From Carex sylvatica (lineage: Eukaryota > Streptophyta > Magnoliopsida > Poales > Cyperaceae), in contig CAXKVR010000297.1 of NCBI GenBank assembly GCA_964058845.1, forward strand, positions 1-48,010: 48,010 nucleotides of DNA. Direction: 5' to 3'. The first letter of the stretch is position 1; each line of letters begins with the position of its first letter. Below, piece after piece: positions 1 through 12,187 of the stretch. The notes below the pieces were generated by a model. It was not told where the DNA came from. It did not search any database and was given only the letters and a program-made list of their open reading frames with translations. A program made the position numbers and the translations under genes.

Positions 1-1480
1 AGGAATTTAAAATATTATATATATACACAAAGTTGTGGATTTTATATGTTTTGGAAATATATTTAGGGTCAGTCTTATAAAATTTGTTAAGAAGTATGGA
101 AGTGAAATAAGTGTATTTATAGCATTTTGATTTTTAAGTATATGACATTAAAATGGTTGTCAGTCGACTCTCAATTTCCTTTATTGTCGACATCATCAAT
201 GTCAGTGTTCTTGATGACGAAATTACCTTTAACACACAGAGTGGTATCATAGTAATATTATTATCGGTTCTGAAAGCATTTGCTTACAATTCACAAATAT
301 TGTGATTATTAATTAAATAAAAAAGAATGATGATGGAGAGGGAGCAAACTAGAGACAAGTTGACAAAAAATTTCGATGTTGGTATTTTAATTTGTTCCGT
401 TCATCAATAATATTGTTATACAATTAAAATTTAGAGGAACACTGGAGGTATAAAAAATTGAGGCAGTAAAACCCTCCTCGTAATTTAATATATTCCTAAA
501 AAATATATAACATTGTCTCTTGAAATTAATATTAGAGAAGAATTAATTAAGTTGCTGACACATAATAAAATTGAATTAATTGCACGGAAAGAGAACGTCC
601 ATTAAATAATTGTTTGGCTCTGCATAAACATTTTGAAGGCAGAAGAAAGTAAAAATGAAGTATACATCCAAAGATTTACAAACGTTAAGTAACTTACGGT
701 CTTCTCTATTGTTTTTTCTTTAATATTTTTAGCAGATTATAACAATGAAATCAAAATTACATGATAACTTCAATGATTTATAATGGTGAGTTACTGACAA
801 ATATTCTCTGGCTTCCCCTTGGGGAAACAATTCAAATACGTTTTTTCAAAGGGTATTAATGAAATGATGAGAAGGGTAGATTTGGACCATTTTAGTCAAT
901 CTGTAATCTGTCAATGACTCAATGCATCAGAGTTTGGTTTTGAGCAATCTGATCGAATCATTTGGTCATAGACCCGATCTGTTTAGACCAAAATCCCACA
1001 TCCAAGTATCCAACCAAGGCACATGGGCTTCAAAGCAAATTTGGATTACTAAATAACGCTAAGCCCAACTTCATGATATTCTTCGTTCAATATGAAACAC
1101 AATGTACTTAATTAATTGGATCAATCTTTCAGGACATAAATGAATCGTCGTAATAAGTTATTGTAAATTGTACATGTATCAGCGATATACACATTTAGAA
1201 TTTTCTCTTAATTTCATGACTGTATATAATAGTTGTTGGAGTAAATTTGGAAGTTTCTGTTAGTGTATCTAAAAAATGATACAGAAAAATTTACTAAAAC
1301 TTGCAAGAGATATGCTTATAAATGCATGCAATTAATTCATATCACATTTTCACACTATACAAAATGCCCTGTTATATTACTCCGCACTTTGTAAGTAAAT
1401 CTAACTAAGATTTTCTCTACATGTTACATAATTAATTGATGTTTATCTTCATGCACTTAAGCGAACTACTATCTACGTAT
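1..1480. other. AT-rich upstream region, no gene seen
   Basis: No convincing coding segment is seen in this stretch. It is AT-rich with many short A and T runs. Two matches to the core auxin-response element lie here: GAGACA at 352-357 and TGTCTC at 514-519. Both are about 1 kb upstream of the proposed promoter of the AUX/IAA-like gene. Six-base matches occur often by chance, so any link to auxin control of that gene is only a suggestion. Confidence 0.4.
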
Positions 1481-1485
1481 CTATC

Positions 1486-1495
1486 TATAAATATA
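1486..1495 (+). promoter_or_regulatory. Candidate TATA box of the AUX/IAA-like gene
   Basis: The sequence tataaatata is a good TATA match. A short leader follows (about 1515-1549) and ends in a plausible splice donor (gaag|gtagg at 1549/1550). A leader intron could then join an acceptor at 2091 (ctctacag) or at 1957 (tttctcag), just before the ATG at 2103. The promoter and the 5' intron are inferred from signals only. Confidence 0.4.
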
Positions 1496-2102
1496 TCCTC
1501 TCAGGCTCTAAATTTGCTTCACTTTCATTTCGGTGCCTAAAAATTGAAGGTAGGATCTATTATCCTATGTTTATCTTTTGTGTTAGCATCCAGTGGCATG
1601 CAAGCATGGTATATACTAGAGAGTTATTTACTCTCGCACGATCGTGTAATCACACACCTCTTGTCATTATTATTTTCTTTTGCATGGCCGTTATTTGTTC
1701 GTTAATGTCTAACAAACTAATAACGTCTTTCGTCTGATCGTTTTTCGATCCATAAACAAATTCAACAATCAATTACTTTTGTTTTGTTCGTGTTATATAT
1801 AACTATGTGAGCATATGCCAAAATCACTGCTCAGAATTTGCTTGCTAATTACCATCACCATAGTTTTTCAAAAATTTGCCATGACCTGAAAAAAGTTCTA
1901 CATGATCAACTTGATTGATTGGTTTAATTTATCCTAGTAAGACCCTCTCTTTCTCAGCATCCTTTTTTCTTTTCCAATTATATGATGTATAATCTAATTG
2001 TTTTATTCTCTAAAAGAGGCGATTGAATAATAAGAGATAAAACGAGTCGGAAACATCTAGGAGGCTAGAGAGGTCGATCCGTACTCTACAGTTAAGACGA
2101 CA

Positions 2103-3055
2103 ATGCATGTGAAGGTGTTTCTCTGTGGTTACCATTATCCCGGGAGAAAGATCAACCTGGCAAGTCATGATAGTTATGACTCCCTGTACTGCGGGCTCCA
2201 CAGGCTATTCCGGCATTTCGACAAGGGTGAGTGCACTTCTTCTTCTTTTTATGTGTATGATAGCATAGTTCTTTGACTGATTACCAAAATCTGAAGATTA
2301 GGGAATCTTTGTGCAATATAAATATTTTATTGTTTATCTGTCTGAAACTATAAATCTTCTCTATTGTAGTTTTAACCCCTCTTTCACAGAGTATCAAATG
2401 TGCATATGTTGTGAAGTTACAAAAGATTTTTTTATATTCAACTTCCATGAAAAAGAAGAAAATTGATTCGATCCAGTTGTCTTTCTTTCATGAAATGCAT
2501 CCTGATCACATATTTGCAAAAGAAAAAAAAAAGGTTGCTAAATTTTAGCAACAAAATTTACTGTTAACTTAACTATGTACTCTAATCAAGTTTTATATAT
2601 ATATATATAAAACTTGTTGTTTCAAATTTGAGTGCAGTATACGATCCCAACAACTCAAGCGAGGAAGAACGTTACAATTCAGACATCACCTTTTACTATC
2701 TCGACAGTGAAGGAAACACTGCACTCGTTGGCGACATCCCTTGGGAGTAATTAACATCACCTTTTCATTGAATATACTTTTGTTATATTATCTATTATTT
2801 TTCACAATATTATGTAGGAAACAATAGCAGAACCTGATATTGTATATACACAACTTTTTAATGCAGGTTATTTCTTGTGAAGGTTAAGAAGGTCTTCATA
2901 GTAGATAATTCTTTGGAATATGAAGATGGTATTGCATATATATTCATTTAATTATTGAGTTGGATATCTATATGTAATATGCTTCAAAAAAAAATTTGAG
3001 TAACAGTAATATGCTTCAATGTGTTGTTTAACTTTTTTTATTTGGTGTAGATTGA
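2103..3055 (+). CDS. Short AUX/IAA-like protein, PB1 (domain III/IV) only, 4 exons
   Basis: Proposed exons are 2103-2226, 2638-2746, 2867-2928 and 3051-3055. All introns are GT-AG and the frame stays open, giving 99 residues. Residues 3-19 (VKV...GRKINL) and 24-36 (SYDSL...HRLF) match AUX/IAA domain III, including the basic K4 and R15-K16. Residues 64-78 (DSEGN, then GDIPWE) match domain IV, the acidic OPCA face of the PB1 fold. AUX/IAA proteins use these domains to bind auxin response factors and each other in the nucleus. The LxLxL repression motif and the degron (domains I and II) are not found between the TATA box and the ATG, so this looks like a PB1-only or non-canonical member. The third acidic OPCA position is Asn68. 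The ATG was chosen as the first in frame after the acceptor at 2091, and the frame is open back to that acceptor, so an upstream coding exon cannot be excluded. The last exon adds only one residue; reading into intron 3 would give a slightly longer tail. Confidence 0.7.
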
Positions 3056-3677
3056 AATGGAAGGCAAATCAGAAGTGGAAGCAATGCATGAAAGATTGAA
3101 AGCGGGGAGAAGCTCCCTATAACTAATTATTGTCAATTTATATTGTAGTGTGGAACAATCATAATAAACTTTATATATATATATATTAGTATGGAACAAT
3201 AATGTTATAATATGCCGTATCAATTGTAAAACATCGTAGTAAAATGTAAGAAATTATGATTGTAGCTATCATATAAATGGAATTTGGGGGCTTGACCGGT
3301 TGATCCTCATGTTTCTTCTTCGAAAAAATATACAGGAGGTTTAATTTGCATTGGAAAATGGTGCAAGAATTATATGTCACAAAGGCCCATTAATTCATTG
3401 TGAAGATGAAGGAAGCATGGGAAGCCTTTGACAAATGGAGGCCCATATCTAAACTTGTTATAGGTGGGTTGTTTCTTTCGTCAAGCCCAAAATTCATACA
3501 TCAATTTAGAGGGGGGGATATAATATGAATTCAGATCCAGTGCAATGCCTGACCGTGTAGAATGAGATAGGAGTCGTCCGTTTTAATCTGACACGAATCT
3601 CAAAACGGACCCCTTATATTCCATAATTCTAAATATGCACTCGATTTTGGTCCGGCTGTGAGGACTCTATACTGTTA
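3056..3677. other. 3' flank and intergenic DNA, no gene seen
   Basis: This follows the AUX/IAA-like gene. There is a short TA run near 3171-3186 and no coding segment I can support. The part near 3560-3620 (cgtccgttttaatctgacacgaatctc) resembles the repeat at 39425-39500 and 45752-45880, so it is probably repeat-derived. Confidence 0.5.
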
Positions 3678-3686
3678 GATATTTTA

Positions 3687-3897
3687 GGAATGAAATCTGC
3701 TGAGATTAAAATTGGATGAATAGTACTTTAAATTTTTTGTTTTTTCAAATCTAACCGTTAAATTTTTTCTGTGCACGTATTTCTAAACAGCTAGTTTTTC
3801 TGTGCACGTATCTCAAAATAAATCAACAGTTAGATTTAAAAAAGCAGAGATTTCAGAGTACTATTCATCCAATTCAGATTGCAGCAGATTTGTTTCC
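3687..3897. mobile_element. 211-bp MITE with 9-bp target duplication
   Basis: The ends are inverted repeats: GGAATGAAATCTGCTG on the left and CAGCAGATTTGTTTCC on the right. The arms continue inward with further complementarity, such as tggatgaatagtact against agtactattcatcca. The flanks carry a perfect 9-bp direct repeat, GATATTTTA, at 3678-3686 and 3898-3906. A 9-bp duplication and no coding capacity fit a Mutator-type non-autonomous MITE. Confidence 0.8.
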
Positions 3898-3906
3898 GAT
3901 ATTTTA

Positions 3907-5125
3907 AGACTGTTTCAGAACTGTCGCGTAGAGAAAAAAGAGAGAGATTGTGTGGAGTTCACTTCGGCTACACTCTGATTTGAGAGAGCAATTTTATTGA
4001 GTTTCTACACAACATTTACCACCGCTCCCCTTCTCTCCTCTCGTCTTTACTCTTGAATTTTTCGATTGTGGAACAAGTTTTTCAATCAGATTCGGTCACA
4101 ACTCATTCATCTCCCTTCCCCTTCTTTTCTTTAATAATTAAATTGTGAAGAACATTCTAAGAGATACTCAAATATTTTTATTTTTTTGTATTTGATTGAT
4201 CCCAACTCTCTCATTAAATATATATATATATACATATATTTGAACTCTTCTAATATCACATAGCCAGAACTATATTATGTATTTGTTTTCTCTTTTTTAA
4301 CCATGATAGAGCATCAATTTAGGATCTGGGTCTCATAAAAAATAAAAAATAAAACTCAAATTTGAGTTTACATTCAGACTGTCTGATCAGAATCCAATCC
4401 ATATCAATCCGACGTAATTAAAAATTTACGAGACCTTAATATTCATGTAAATTTTGGTTGAACTATTCTTATCCAAACTCAAACTTTGAGTTACTTTAGA
4501 CTTTAGAGGATATGAATTCGTCAATTAGCGGTCTTCCTAATTTGCTGACAAGGATACATGTAAAAATGACTTTAATTTGGTAGAAATCACCAGAAAAGTA
4601 CAATAGATCATTTTCTAGAACACCGGCCACATAGTTTCATAATACACATGATTTCTTAAATGCAGTCTACTCATGTTCGGAATCATGTGGAGAGGAGATA
4701 TAACCTAAAATAGTTTCTAGAACATGTTATTTTCAAATAAATTTGGACTACGTATGTTAGGTAAAATGTTGTTGACTAAGTTTGAAGAGTCATTAATTTT
4801 ATAGTTAATCAATCTCATGAAATCTCTTATTTTCTTTTGAGCTATGTTACTCTAACTACCAGCTGAAAATGAAACCTTTGTCTCTCTATGGCGCATAAAT
4901 GTGTAATGATTTGTGTTGCTGGAGATTGCAATATGATATATAAATTAATTATAATTTAAAGAAAACAAAAAAATATTGCTTAAAATATTACTTATTAGTA
5001 TGATTAGAATATTATTATTAATGTAGAAGGCTGTAAATTTCAAATTTTATATTTGTATTGAGAGTGCTTTGAGAATTATAATATGCACATAATCATTTAA
5101 CAAAAGTGTTTCATATAGTCATATA
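3907..5125. other. AT-rich intergenic DNA, nothing recognised
   Basis: No coding segment is supportable. There is a pyrimidine-rich patch near 4020-4060, a short TA run near 4217-4230, and otherwise ordinary AT-rich sequence. Confidence 0.5.
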
Positions 5126-5512
5126 AATAGGGTTGAAAACAGTATAGATAATATCCGATCCGTATTAATTTGATCTGTATTCAAAAATTTAGGTGTGGAT
5201 ATCTAATATTCGAATATTTGTGTGGATAAGAATACTGATATGATTTCACGTTTCAATTATCTGCATTCGAATAGTAGATATATACCATATCTTTTAATAT
5301 ATATTATGAAAATTTTATATTATTCACCATTATAATTAGATAAATATTATGAACTTTAATAATTTTTATATTATTTTAATAAATATATGATCTAATTCGG
5401 ATTCGTATTCGTTTGATATAACTGATATCTACTCCGCATCTGTATCGAGAAAATAAAAAGAACAGATGTAAAATATACCACTATCTATCCGCTCCGTTTC
5501 CACCCCTATGAT
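5126..5512. mobile_element. Probable MITE or degenerate inverted-repeat element
   Basis: The left end (tagggttgaaaacagtatag) and right end (ctatctatccg...gtttccacccctat) are imperfect inverted repeats. The interior has GATCCGTATT / AATTCGGATTCGTATTC-type motifs, as in common plant elements that begin with GGGGTGGAAACGG. No clear target duplication was found. Confidence 0.45.
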
Positions 5513-5610
5513 GTAACCCATAATATAGGCGGCTAAAATTCTATAACAGTACTGGCTGCTGGAACCTTCTTTGGAGTGCCTTCAGTAAAGTGATTTTTGT
5601 CCCCTTTTTA

Positions 5611-6640
5611 GTTACCACTCCAATAAATCTAAATTAAATGAATATCACTCATAAATTCAGAATTCAGATTTCGCCACGTTCACAGATTGAATTTGTGCAC
5701 GGGTTTCGAACCCATTCTCATACTGGACCTGCAAACCGACCCGTTCGCATATTGGATCGGCGCACCGATCCGTTCGCACCCTTGATATGCGCACGTGTTA
5801 GGTTTAGACTAAATACGCAGCATATCAGTTCTGACTTCCATTTCTCCACTCATTCTTCACCAAGACTGCTATATAGGTGCGTTTTTTTACCTTTTTCATT
5901 TTTTTTTAAAACAATTATTTTTTGTAGTATTTTTTAATTTAGTGCATTATTTTGTAATATTAGATTCATTCAACCAATTATGATTGGGATTGCTTGTTAT
6001 TTTGGTGGTGAAGTATTACAAGGACCAAATGGCGCTTATTATAGCCACCAAATGCCGAAAATGGTCAATATCGGCTTAGGTTTGAATTTTAGAGATATAA
6101 ATAGGGAAGTGTACCAACAACTCGGTATTGACCATCGTAATTATGAACTGGTAATTACCGCAAGGATCAATATTGGCCAAGGCAACCAAACCTGGTTTCA
6201 ACAGTTACCGGTACAAGACGATAGCAGTTGGGAGTTATATGTCCAAATGACAATGAATATGACCAATCCTTTCAAGTTCCTAGAGTTATATGTGGTAGCC
6301 AACTCCAGACAAAATCCTAGACAGAACTCCAGTCAGAATACCAGACAATTGTTGCAGTTGACTCGGGGTTTGGGGCTCGAGCAGTGTGCGCAGACGGGGA
6401 TGGCTTGGATGGTAAAAATGAGTGCGGAGCGTCCTTTTTATCTGTATCTACCACGTGCGCAGATTAGGGGTGCGAACGGGTCGGTTCGCAGGCTCAATCT
6501 GCGAACGGGTTGGTTCGCAGGCCCAGTACACGAACGGATTCGGAATCCGTGCGCGAATTCAATTTGTGATCGTGGCGGAATTTGAATTCTAAATTTATGG
6601 GTGGTATTCATTTAATTCTGATTTATTGGAGTGGTAACTA
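5611..6640. mobile_element. Non-autonomous Mutator-like element with long TIRs
   Basis: The outer ends are inverted: gttaccactccaataaat on the left and atttattggagtggtaac on the right. Similarity continues inward for roughly 185 bp on each side, including GAATTCAGATTTCGCCACG-like and cacgtg-containing segments and the repeated cgaacgg/ccgttcg motifs. The ends are directly flanked by TA. Complementarity continues weakly beyond it, so the exact border and target duplication are unsettled; no clean 9-bp duplication was found. The payload is a fragment resembling the N-terminus of a MuDR-type transposase, which supports assignment to the Mutator superfamily. Confidence 0.75.
5980..6585 (+). pseudogene. 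MuDR-type transposase N-terminal fragment (201-codon ORF)
   Basis: The ORF reads MIGIACYFGGEV at the start. Residues 7-12 (YFGGEV), the stretch YQQLGID around residues 45-51, and LELYVV at 101-106 follow the N-terminal PB1-like domain of plant MULE transposases (start of protein, 'YFGG...', 'LGID...', acidic DD before a final 'LYV'). After that the sequence turns Q/N-rich (SRQNPRQNSSQNTRQ), and the last third runs through the right terminal repeat, so that part is probably not true protein. The catalytic DDE domain and the zinc knuckle are absent. The element therefore cannot move itself. Whether the fragment is translated is unknown. Confidence 0.6.
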
Positions 6641-8261
6641 AAAAAAGGAATTTTTTCAAAGTTTGTTATTTATAAATATCTGCTCTATTGGAACTTAAAA
6701 AAAAATAGAGAAATGTTAATTATTATTATGAATATGAATATGCATAAAAACCGGTTGTTATGGACCTTTTTGTTATAAGATAATTAAAAGAATGTTCTAT
6801 TATTCAGTATTTAATATCTTAATTTTATACTTTGCAGATAATACTTAAAGAAAGTTATATTTAGTACCAATATACATGCTTGTTAAGCCGTTAAAAATGC
6901 ATTTCTATTTTCTTTGAATATAAATGAATATTTGACTGATCATTCTTTCAAATTAAACATTTTGTATTGAATCTGACATGCTACAAATAGATGGAACAGA
7001 TAAAAGCAGATATTATACTATAAGATGTGAATTAATCCGAGTTATCCGATTTAAAATACACATGCTCAAAAAAAATTTAGGATGGTTCTACAAATTGGTG
7101 TAATTGGAGAAAAACACCAACTCGCATTAAATTTTGGTAAAATAAGTAATTATTGGTTAACATAGTAATTATCTTTTGCCTTTTCTCATCTCTCGAACTT
7201 GTGTTGAAGAAAATAACACTAGTGAAAGAAAAAAAGAACGTAACGTAACTAAATGTCGTGACTTAATCACATCACATTACATTATGTGATTAAAAAATTG
7301 TGCGATGTGACATAACATGATTTAATAGCGACAAATAGTAATGTCACACGAATAATTACATCATAACTATTTATAACATATTATAATGAAATTAATAACA
7401 ATTTGATTAATTTTCTTCATGACACATATGAATATATATATATATGACATGTTGCATGAGGAGACATATATTTATATATATTCGTTGACAAATTAACTTC
7501 TTTCTTTTTTTGGACTTGAGACAAATTAACTGCTGCCACAGTGCTACTTGTGGCGTCTCAAATTGTAATTTGTGATGGCAATTAAATCATCTCCATTCTC
7601 AGATAGTAGTTTGTTGGAACTCTCGAAGCATTGCAAATTATATGCACTATACAAATCGGTAACCAATATTGGTACGGTGCGAGATAATTATTTATTTTTA
7701 CGATCTATATTTTCTTGATAAAAAAATCTTTATTATCTTATTTACATCTTATAAGTGTGTCTATGGTTTTTTTTTTTTTTCCTTTTATTTATTTTGATTT
7801 CTTTATTAAGATACAATTTTGTTTATATATACAACTGTTATTTTTTTTTGAACTTTGGCACATTATGTATACGTTTAGCATTTTGCAAAAAATACTTATC
7901 GTTTTATTTTTCATTAAACTCACTATTTTTAATTGTTATAACTTTTGAAAAATCATGCATGATATATTCACGCTCTAAACTGTCTGATTTGAATTGAGAT
8001 TTTAGAATATGAAGTTCCGAACGATTTGAATCAAACCACTCAATTACACGTCAAATATACGTTGTCATTACATATTAGTATTGCATATGAAAGCATTAAA
8101 GCAATTAAGCTTCTGTTATACAATGGGTTTCTGGCCTCTTTTCAAAAATAAAAAAATCATTAAAAAAATAATTAAAGCAATTGAACCCTCATAACAAATT
8201 AAGCCAAAGCATACTCACACTTAAATGTTGAAGTGAAGAGCAGTTTGATGGACATCGTATC
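6641..8261. other. AT-rich intergenic DNA, no gene seen
   Basis: This is low-complexity sequence with poly-T runs (for example 7766-7800) that create spurious Phe/Leu-rich open frames on the plus strand. A short palindromic tract (gacatatttatatatattcg) lies near 7461. Nothing is recognised. Confidence 0.5.
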
Positions 8262-9955
8262 AAATTTGGTTCGATGTCCAATCAGAACCATCCAATATGT
8301 ATTAATATTTTTGTACACAATTAATTTATATAAAATTTAGCGTCGTTTACACAAATTTATTACTGATCAAACAACAACTTAACATTAGATTGATGTCCAG
8401 TCAGAACCATTCAATCTGTGTTAATATTTTTGTACACAATTAATTTATATAAAATTTAGCGTCGTTTACACAAATTTATTACTGATCAAACAACAACTTA
8501 ACATTAGATTGATGTCCAGTCAGAACCATTCAATATGTGTTAATATTTTTGTACACAATTAATTTATATAAAATTTAGTATTATCTACACAAATTTATTA
8601 CTGATCAGACAACAACTTATCATTAGATTGATGTCCAATCAGAACTATTCAATATGTATTAATATTTTTGTACACAACTAATTTTATATAAAATTTAATA
8701 TTGTCTACACAAATTTATTACTGATCGGCCAACAACTTACCATTAGATTGATGTCTAGTCAGAACCATTCAATATGTATTAATATTTTTGTACACAATTA
8801 ATTTATATAAAATTTAGCGTCGTTTACACAAATTTATTACTGATCAAACAACAACTTAGCATTAGATTGATGTCCAGTCAGAACCATTCAATCTGTATTA
8901 ATATTTTTGTGCACAATTAATTTATATAAAATTTAGCATCGTTTACACAAATTTATTACTGATCAAACAACAACTTAGTATTAGATTGATGTCCAGTCAG
9001 AACCATTCAATCTGTATTAATATTTTTGTGCACAATTAATTTATATAAAATTTAGCGTCGTTTACACAAATTTATTACTGATCAAACAACAACTTAACAT
9101 TAGATTGATGTCCAGTCAGAACCATTCAATCTGTGTTAATATTTTTGTACACAATTAATTTATATAAAATTTAGTATTATCTACACAAATTTATTACTGA
9201 TCAGACAACAACTTATCATTTGATTGATGTCCAATCAGAACTATTCAATATGTATTAATATTTTTGTACACAACTAATTTTATATAAAATTTAATATTGT
9301 CTACACAAATTTATTACTGATCGGCCAACAACTTACCATTAGATTGATGTCTAGTCAGAACTATTCAATATGTATTAATATTTTTGTACACAATTAATTT
9401 ATATAAAATTTAGCGTCGTTTACACAAATTTATTACTGATCAAACAACAACTTAGCATTAGATTGATGTCCAGTCAGAACCATTCAATCTGTATTAATAT
9501 TTTTGTGCACAATTAATTTATATAAAATTTAGCGTCATTTACACATATTTATTACTGATCAAACAACAACTTAGCATTAGATTGATGTCCAGTCTGAACC
9601 ATTCAATCTGTATTAATATTTTTGTGCACAATTAATTTATATAAAATTTAGCGTCGTTTACACAAATTTATTACTGATCAAACAACAACTTAACATTAGA
9701 TTGATGTCCAGTCAGAACCATTCAATCTGTGTTAATATTTTTGTACACAATTAATTTATATAAAATTTAGTATTATCTACACAAATTTATTACTGATCAG
9801 ACAACAACTTATCATTAGATTGATGTCCAATCAGAACCATTCAATATGTATTAATATTTTTGTACACAACTAATTTTATATAAAATTTAATATTGTCTAC
9901 ACAAATTTATTATTAATCGGCCAACAACTTACCATTAGACTGAATTTAGTCTGAT
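8262..9955. repeat. 119-120-bp tandem minisatellite, about 14 copies, with 5-unit higher-order period
   Basis: Units begin with tgatgtcc at 8391, 8510, 8629, 8749, 8868, 8987, 9106, 9225, 9345, 9464, 9583, 9702 and 9821. A diverged first unit precedes them at about 8270, and the array ends in a partial unit near 9941. Each unit contains cagaaccattcaat, a ttgtacacaattaattta segment, tacacaaatttattactgatc and aacaacttaacattagat. Variants recur in order: units with tagtattatc at 8510, 9106 and 9702, and units with the 120-bp ttaatattgtc form at 8629, 9225 and 9821. Both series are spaced exactly 596 bp, so the array grew by duplicating a block of five units. No coding role is seen. Confidence 0.95.
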
Positions 9956-10834
9956 GCCCACCGCTCAATTACAATGACATGCCTCTCTTTGATGCAAGAA
10001 ATGGAGAAGGGTATTAATTAGCATGAGAAAATATCGAACCTAGCTACTTATCTACGATAAGTAACCATCACGTGTACATAAAGGAAAGACTTACATATAC
10101 ATAAAGGATCTTATACAGATAATTCATTGAACAACTAAGTAATCATTAACATAAATTATTTTTCCTTTGACCAAATATATCTCGGTGACTTTTCAATTAC
10201 CAGCTACTTTTTTTTTTTTTGTCTGTATTCATTTTTGGTTGCTGGCGTAGACTCGTAGCAACTAGCAAGCAGAGTTGGATTTAAAGGATCTTGGTTCAAT
10301 TCTTTCTAAAATAAAATTAATGAGATTTGATTTAGTTTAAATAAAATTTAATAATTTGTTCAAATTTATAATTGAAATATTTAATTATTTCATTAAAGCA
10401 GTAACTATATGTCTCTCTCTAAAATATCTTTTACTTAATCTTTTTTAATCAAAAGCCTAATATCAAAACGTTTGTTCCTAGACTATAGAACAAAATGCTT
10501 TGGGTTTTACATTTTAAAGTCTCAAATAGTCGATCTAAAACGTTCAACATTCAACCGATATTAATATCTTATATATATTTGTGCTATAGTAAATCGGTAG
10601 GTAATTTGGCAGTTCACTTCTGAAGAGAACTGCTAGATAACCTGGCAGTTGGGGTAGATTTAAAAAAAAAAAACAATAGTTGAGGATATTAAAAAAAATC
10701 GGTGAGAGATGAAACGGAGACTTCATCTCTTCAGAAAGAAAAAAAAAAATCAAATATACTAGAACAAGTAAATATGCTAGCTAAACTATAAATTTCAAGG
10801 TCAAATCATTGCAGCCTGGTGCCAAATGACCTAA
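9956..10834. other. Intergenic DNA, nothing recognised
   Basis: AT-rich sequence without a supportable gene. The stretch 10640-10753 contains A-rich runs only. Confidence 0.5.
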
Positions 10835-10843
10835 TAATTATAA

Positions 10844-11252
10844 GAGGAGGGATTTACTTACAACAACTTGAAAGTTACAACATCTTACAACATTATTTTT
10901 TTTCATTTTTAAAGTTTAAATCGTCGATCCAAACCGTTAGATATTCAATCTATATTAAAACATGCTTGCAGACCAAATTTTACATTTTTTGAAATTTTTT
11001 TGCTATTTATTAAGATGGGTACAAAATCGCTGTTTTTTAATGGTGCAGAATTTTAATAAATACAGCGATTTTGTACCCATCTTAATAAATAGCAAAAAAA
11101 TTTCAAAAAATGTAAAATTTGGTCTGCAAGCATGTTTTAATATAGATTGAATATCTAACGGTTTTGATCGACGATTTAGACTTTGAAAATGAAAAAAAAA
11201 TGATGTTGTAAGATGTTGTAACTTTCAAGTTGTTGTAAGTGGATCCCTCCTC
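10844..11252. mobile_element. 409-bp hairpin MITE (GAGGAGGGAT family) with 9-bp TSD
   Basis: The element begins GAGGAGGGAT and ends ATCCCTCCTC. The two halves are nearly perfect inverted complements over their whole length, meeting around 11040. It is flanked by the identical 9-bp repeat TAATTATAA at 10835-10843 and 11253-11261. Very high arm identity suggests a fairly recent insertion. The 9-bp duplication points to Mutator-type mobilisation. Open frames inside it are by-products of the hairpin. Confidence 0.9.
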
Positions 11253-11261
11253 TAATTATAA

Positions 11262-12129
11262 AAATAGTAAAATTATTTGTCAAGGCTTCTTGCCAACCTG
11301 GAACATTTTGGGTAAAATGCTTAAAAATCATCAAAATATTATAAAAAGATCAATAATATTTTGACATGCATTAATTCAATTTCATAAAAAGTCTAAACAT
11401 GATAAAGTGTCAAACCATAATTACATTACATGCACGCCAAACTTTACTTTTCTTTTAAAATTATTACATAGGTATAGACTTGTCTGCTTGAAACTACGTC
11501 TACTCCTCTTTCAAAAAAAATAATAAAATAAAATACTTGCAAGATTCATACCTTATTAATATTTGTGTGTATGAATTATTTTTCTTTAAGTAAGGCTTAA
11601 CTTTCAAATTTATATCTATAAAAAAATTTTTATTCGAATTTCAAACCTATAGTTTTTTACACACACAAAAAACATTATCTTTAACTTACTAGACCAGAGA
11701 CTAAATTTCGTGTCTATAAACACTAACTCAAAAAAAATTTAGTGCGAGTTCTGATAATAAAATATATATGATCAGAAAATCTGAACTGGTGCATATGTTC
11801 AGTTGTATCATTTCATTCGCATCATTTCAATCGAATCTTTTCAGAGAGACCTATGTGCAGAAATATTTCGGACCATGTTTTATGTAGCTCATAATTATAC
11901 AGCTCAATATGATATAATCCACAATTAACTTCAGAAATTAACCATTAATTTTGGTCTATTATAATTTGGCAGACATTTCCAACAAATTAATTATGCATTA
12001 TATAATAGTCAAAGTACGAGTTATATAATTACTATAATTATTGATTGTCATTTTAAGGATTATTCGAATAATGACTTTGTAATTGTCAAATATATAATTT
12101 GTAATAGCTAACTGTACAATTAATGGTCA

Positions 12130-12137
<8 letters not shown>
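11262..12137. other. AT-rich intergenic DNA, no gene seen
   Basis: No supportable feature apart from poly-A runs. Confidence 0.5.

Positions 12138-12187
<50 letters not shown>

Noticed and set aside
5638..5937. 99-codon plus-strand ORF
   Set aside because: It lies mostly in the left terminal inverted repeat of the Mutator-like element and has no protein-like features.
7715..7997. Phe/Leu-rich open frames that look like membrane peptides
   Set aside because: They arise from poly-T runs in AT-rich DNA; no start context, splice context or conservation pattern is visible.
8262..9955. CRISPR array
   Set aside because: Repeats are 119 bp and directly adjacent without spacers, in plant nuclear DNA; this is a minisatellite.
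10962..11150. 62-codon ORF inside the 10844 MITE
   Set aside because: It spans the hairpin centre and its sequence is forced by the inverted arms; MITEs do not code for protein.
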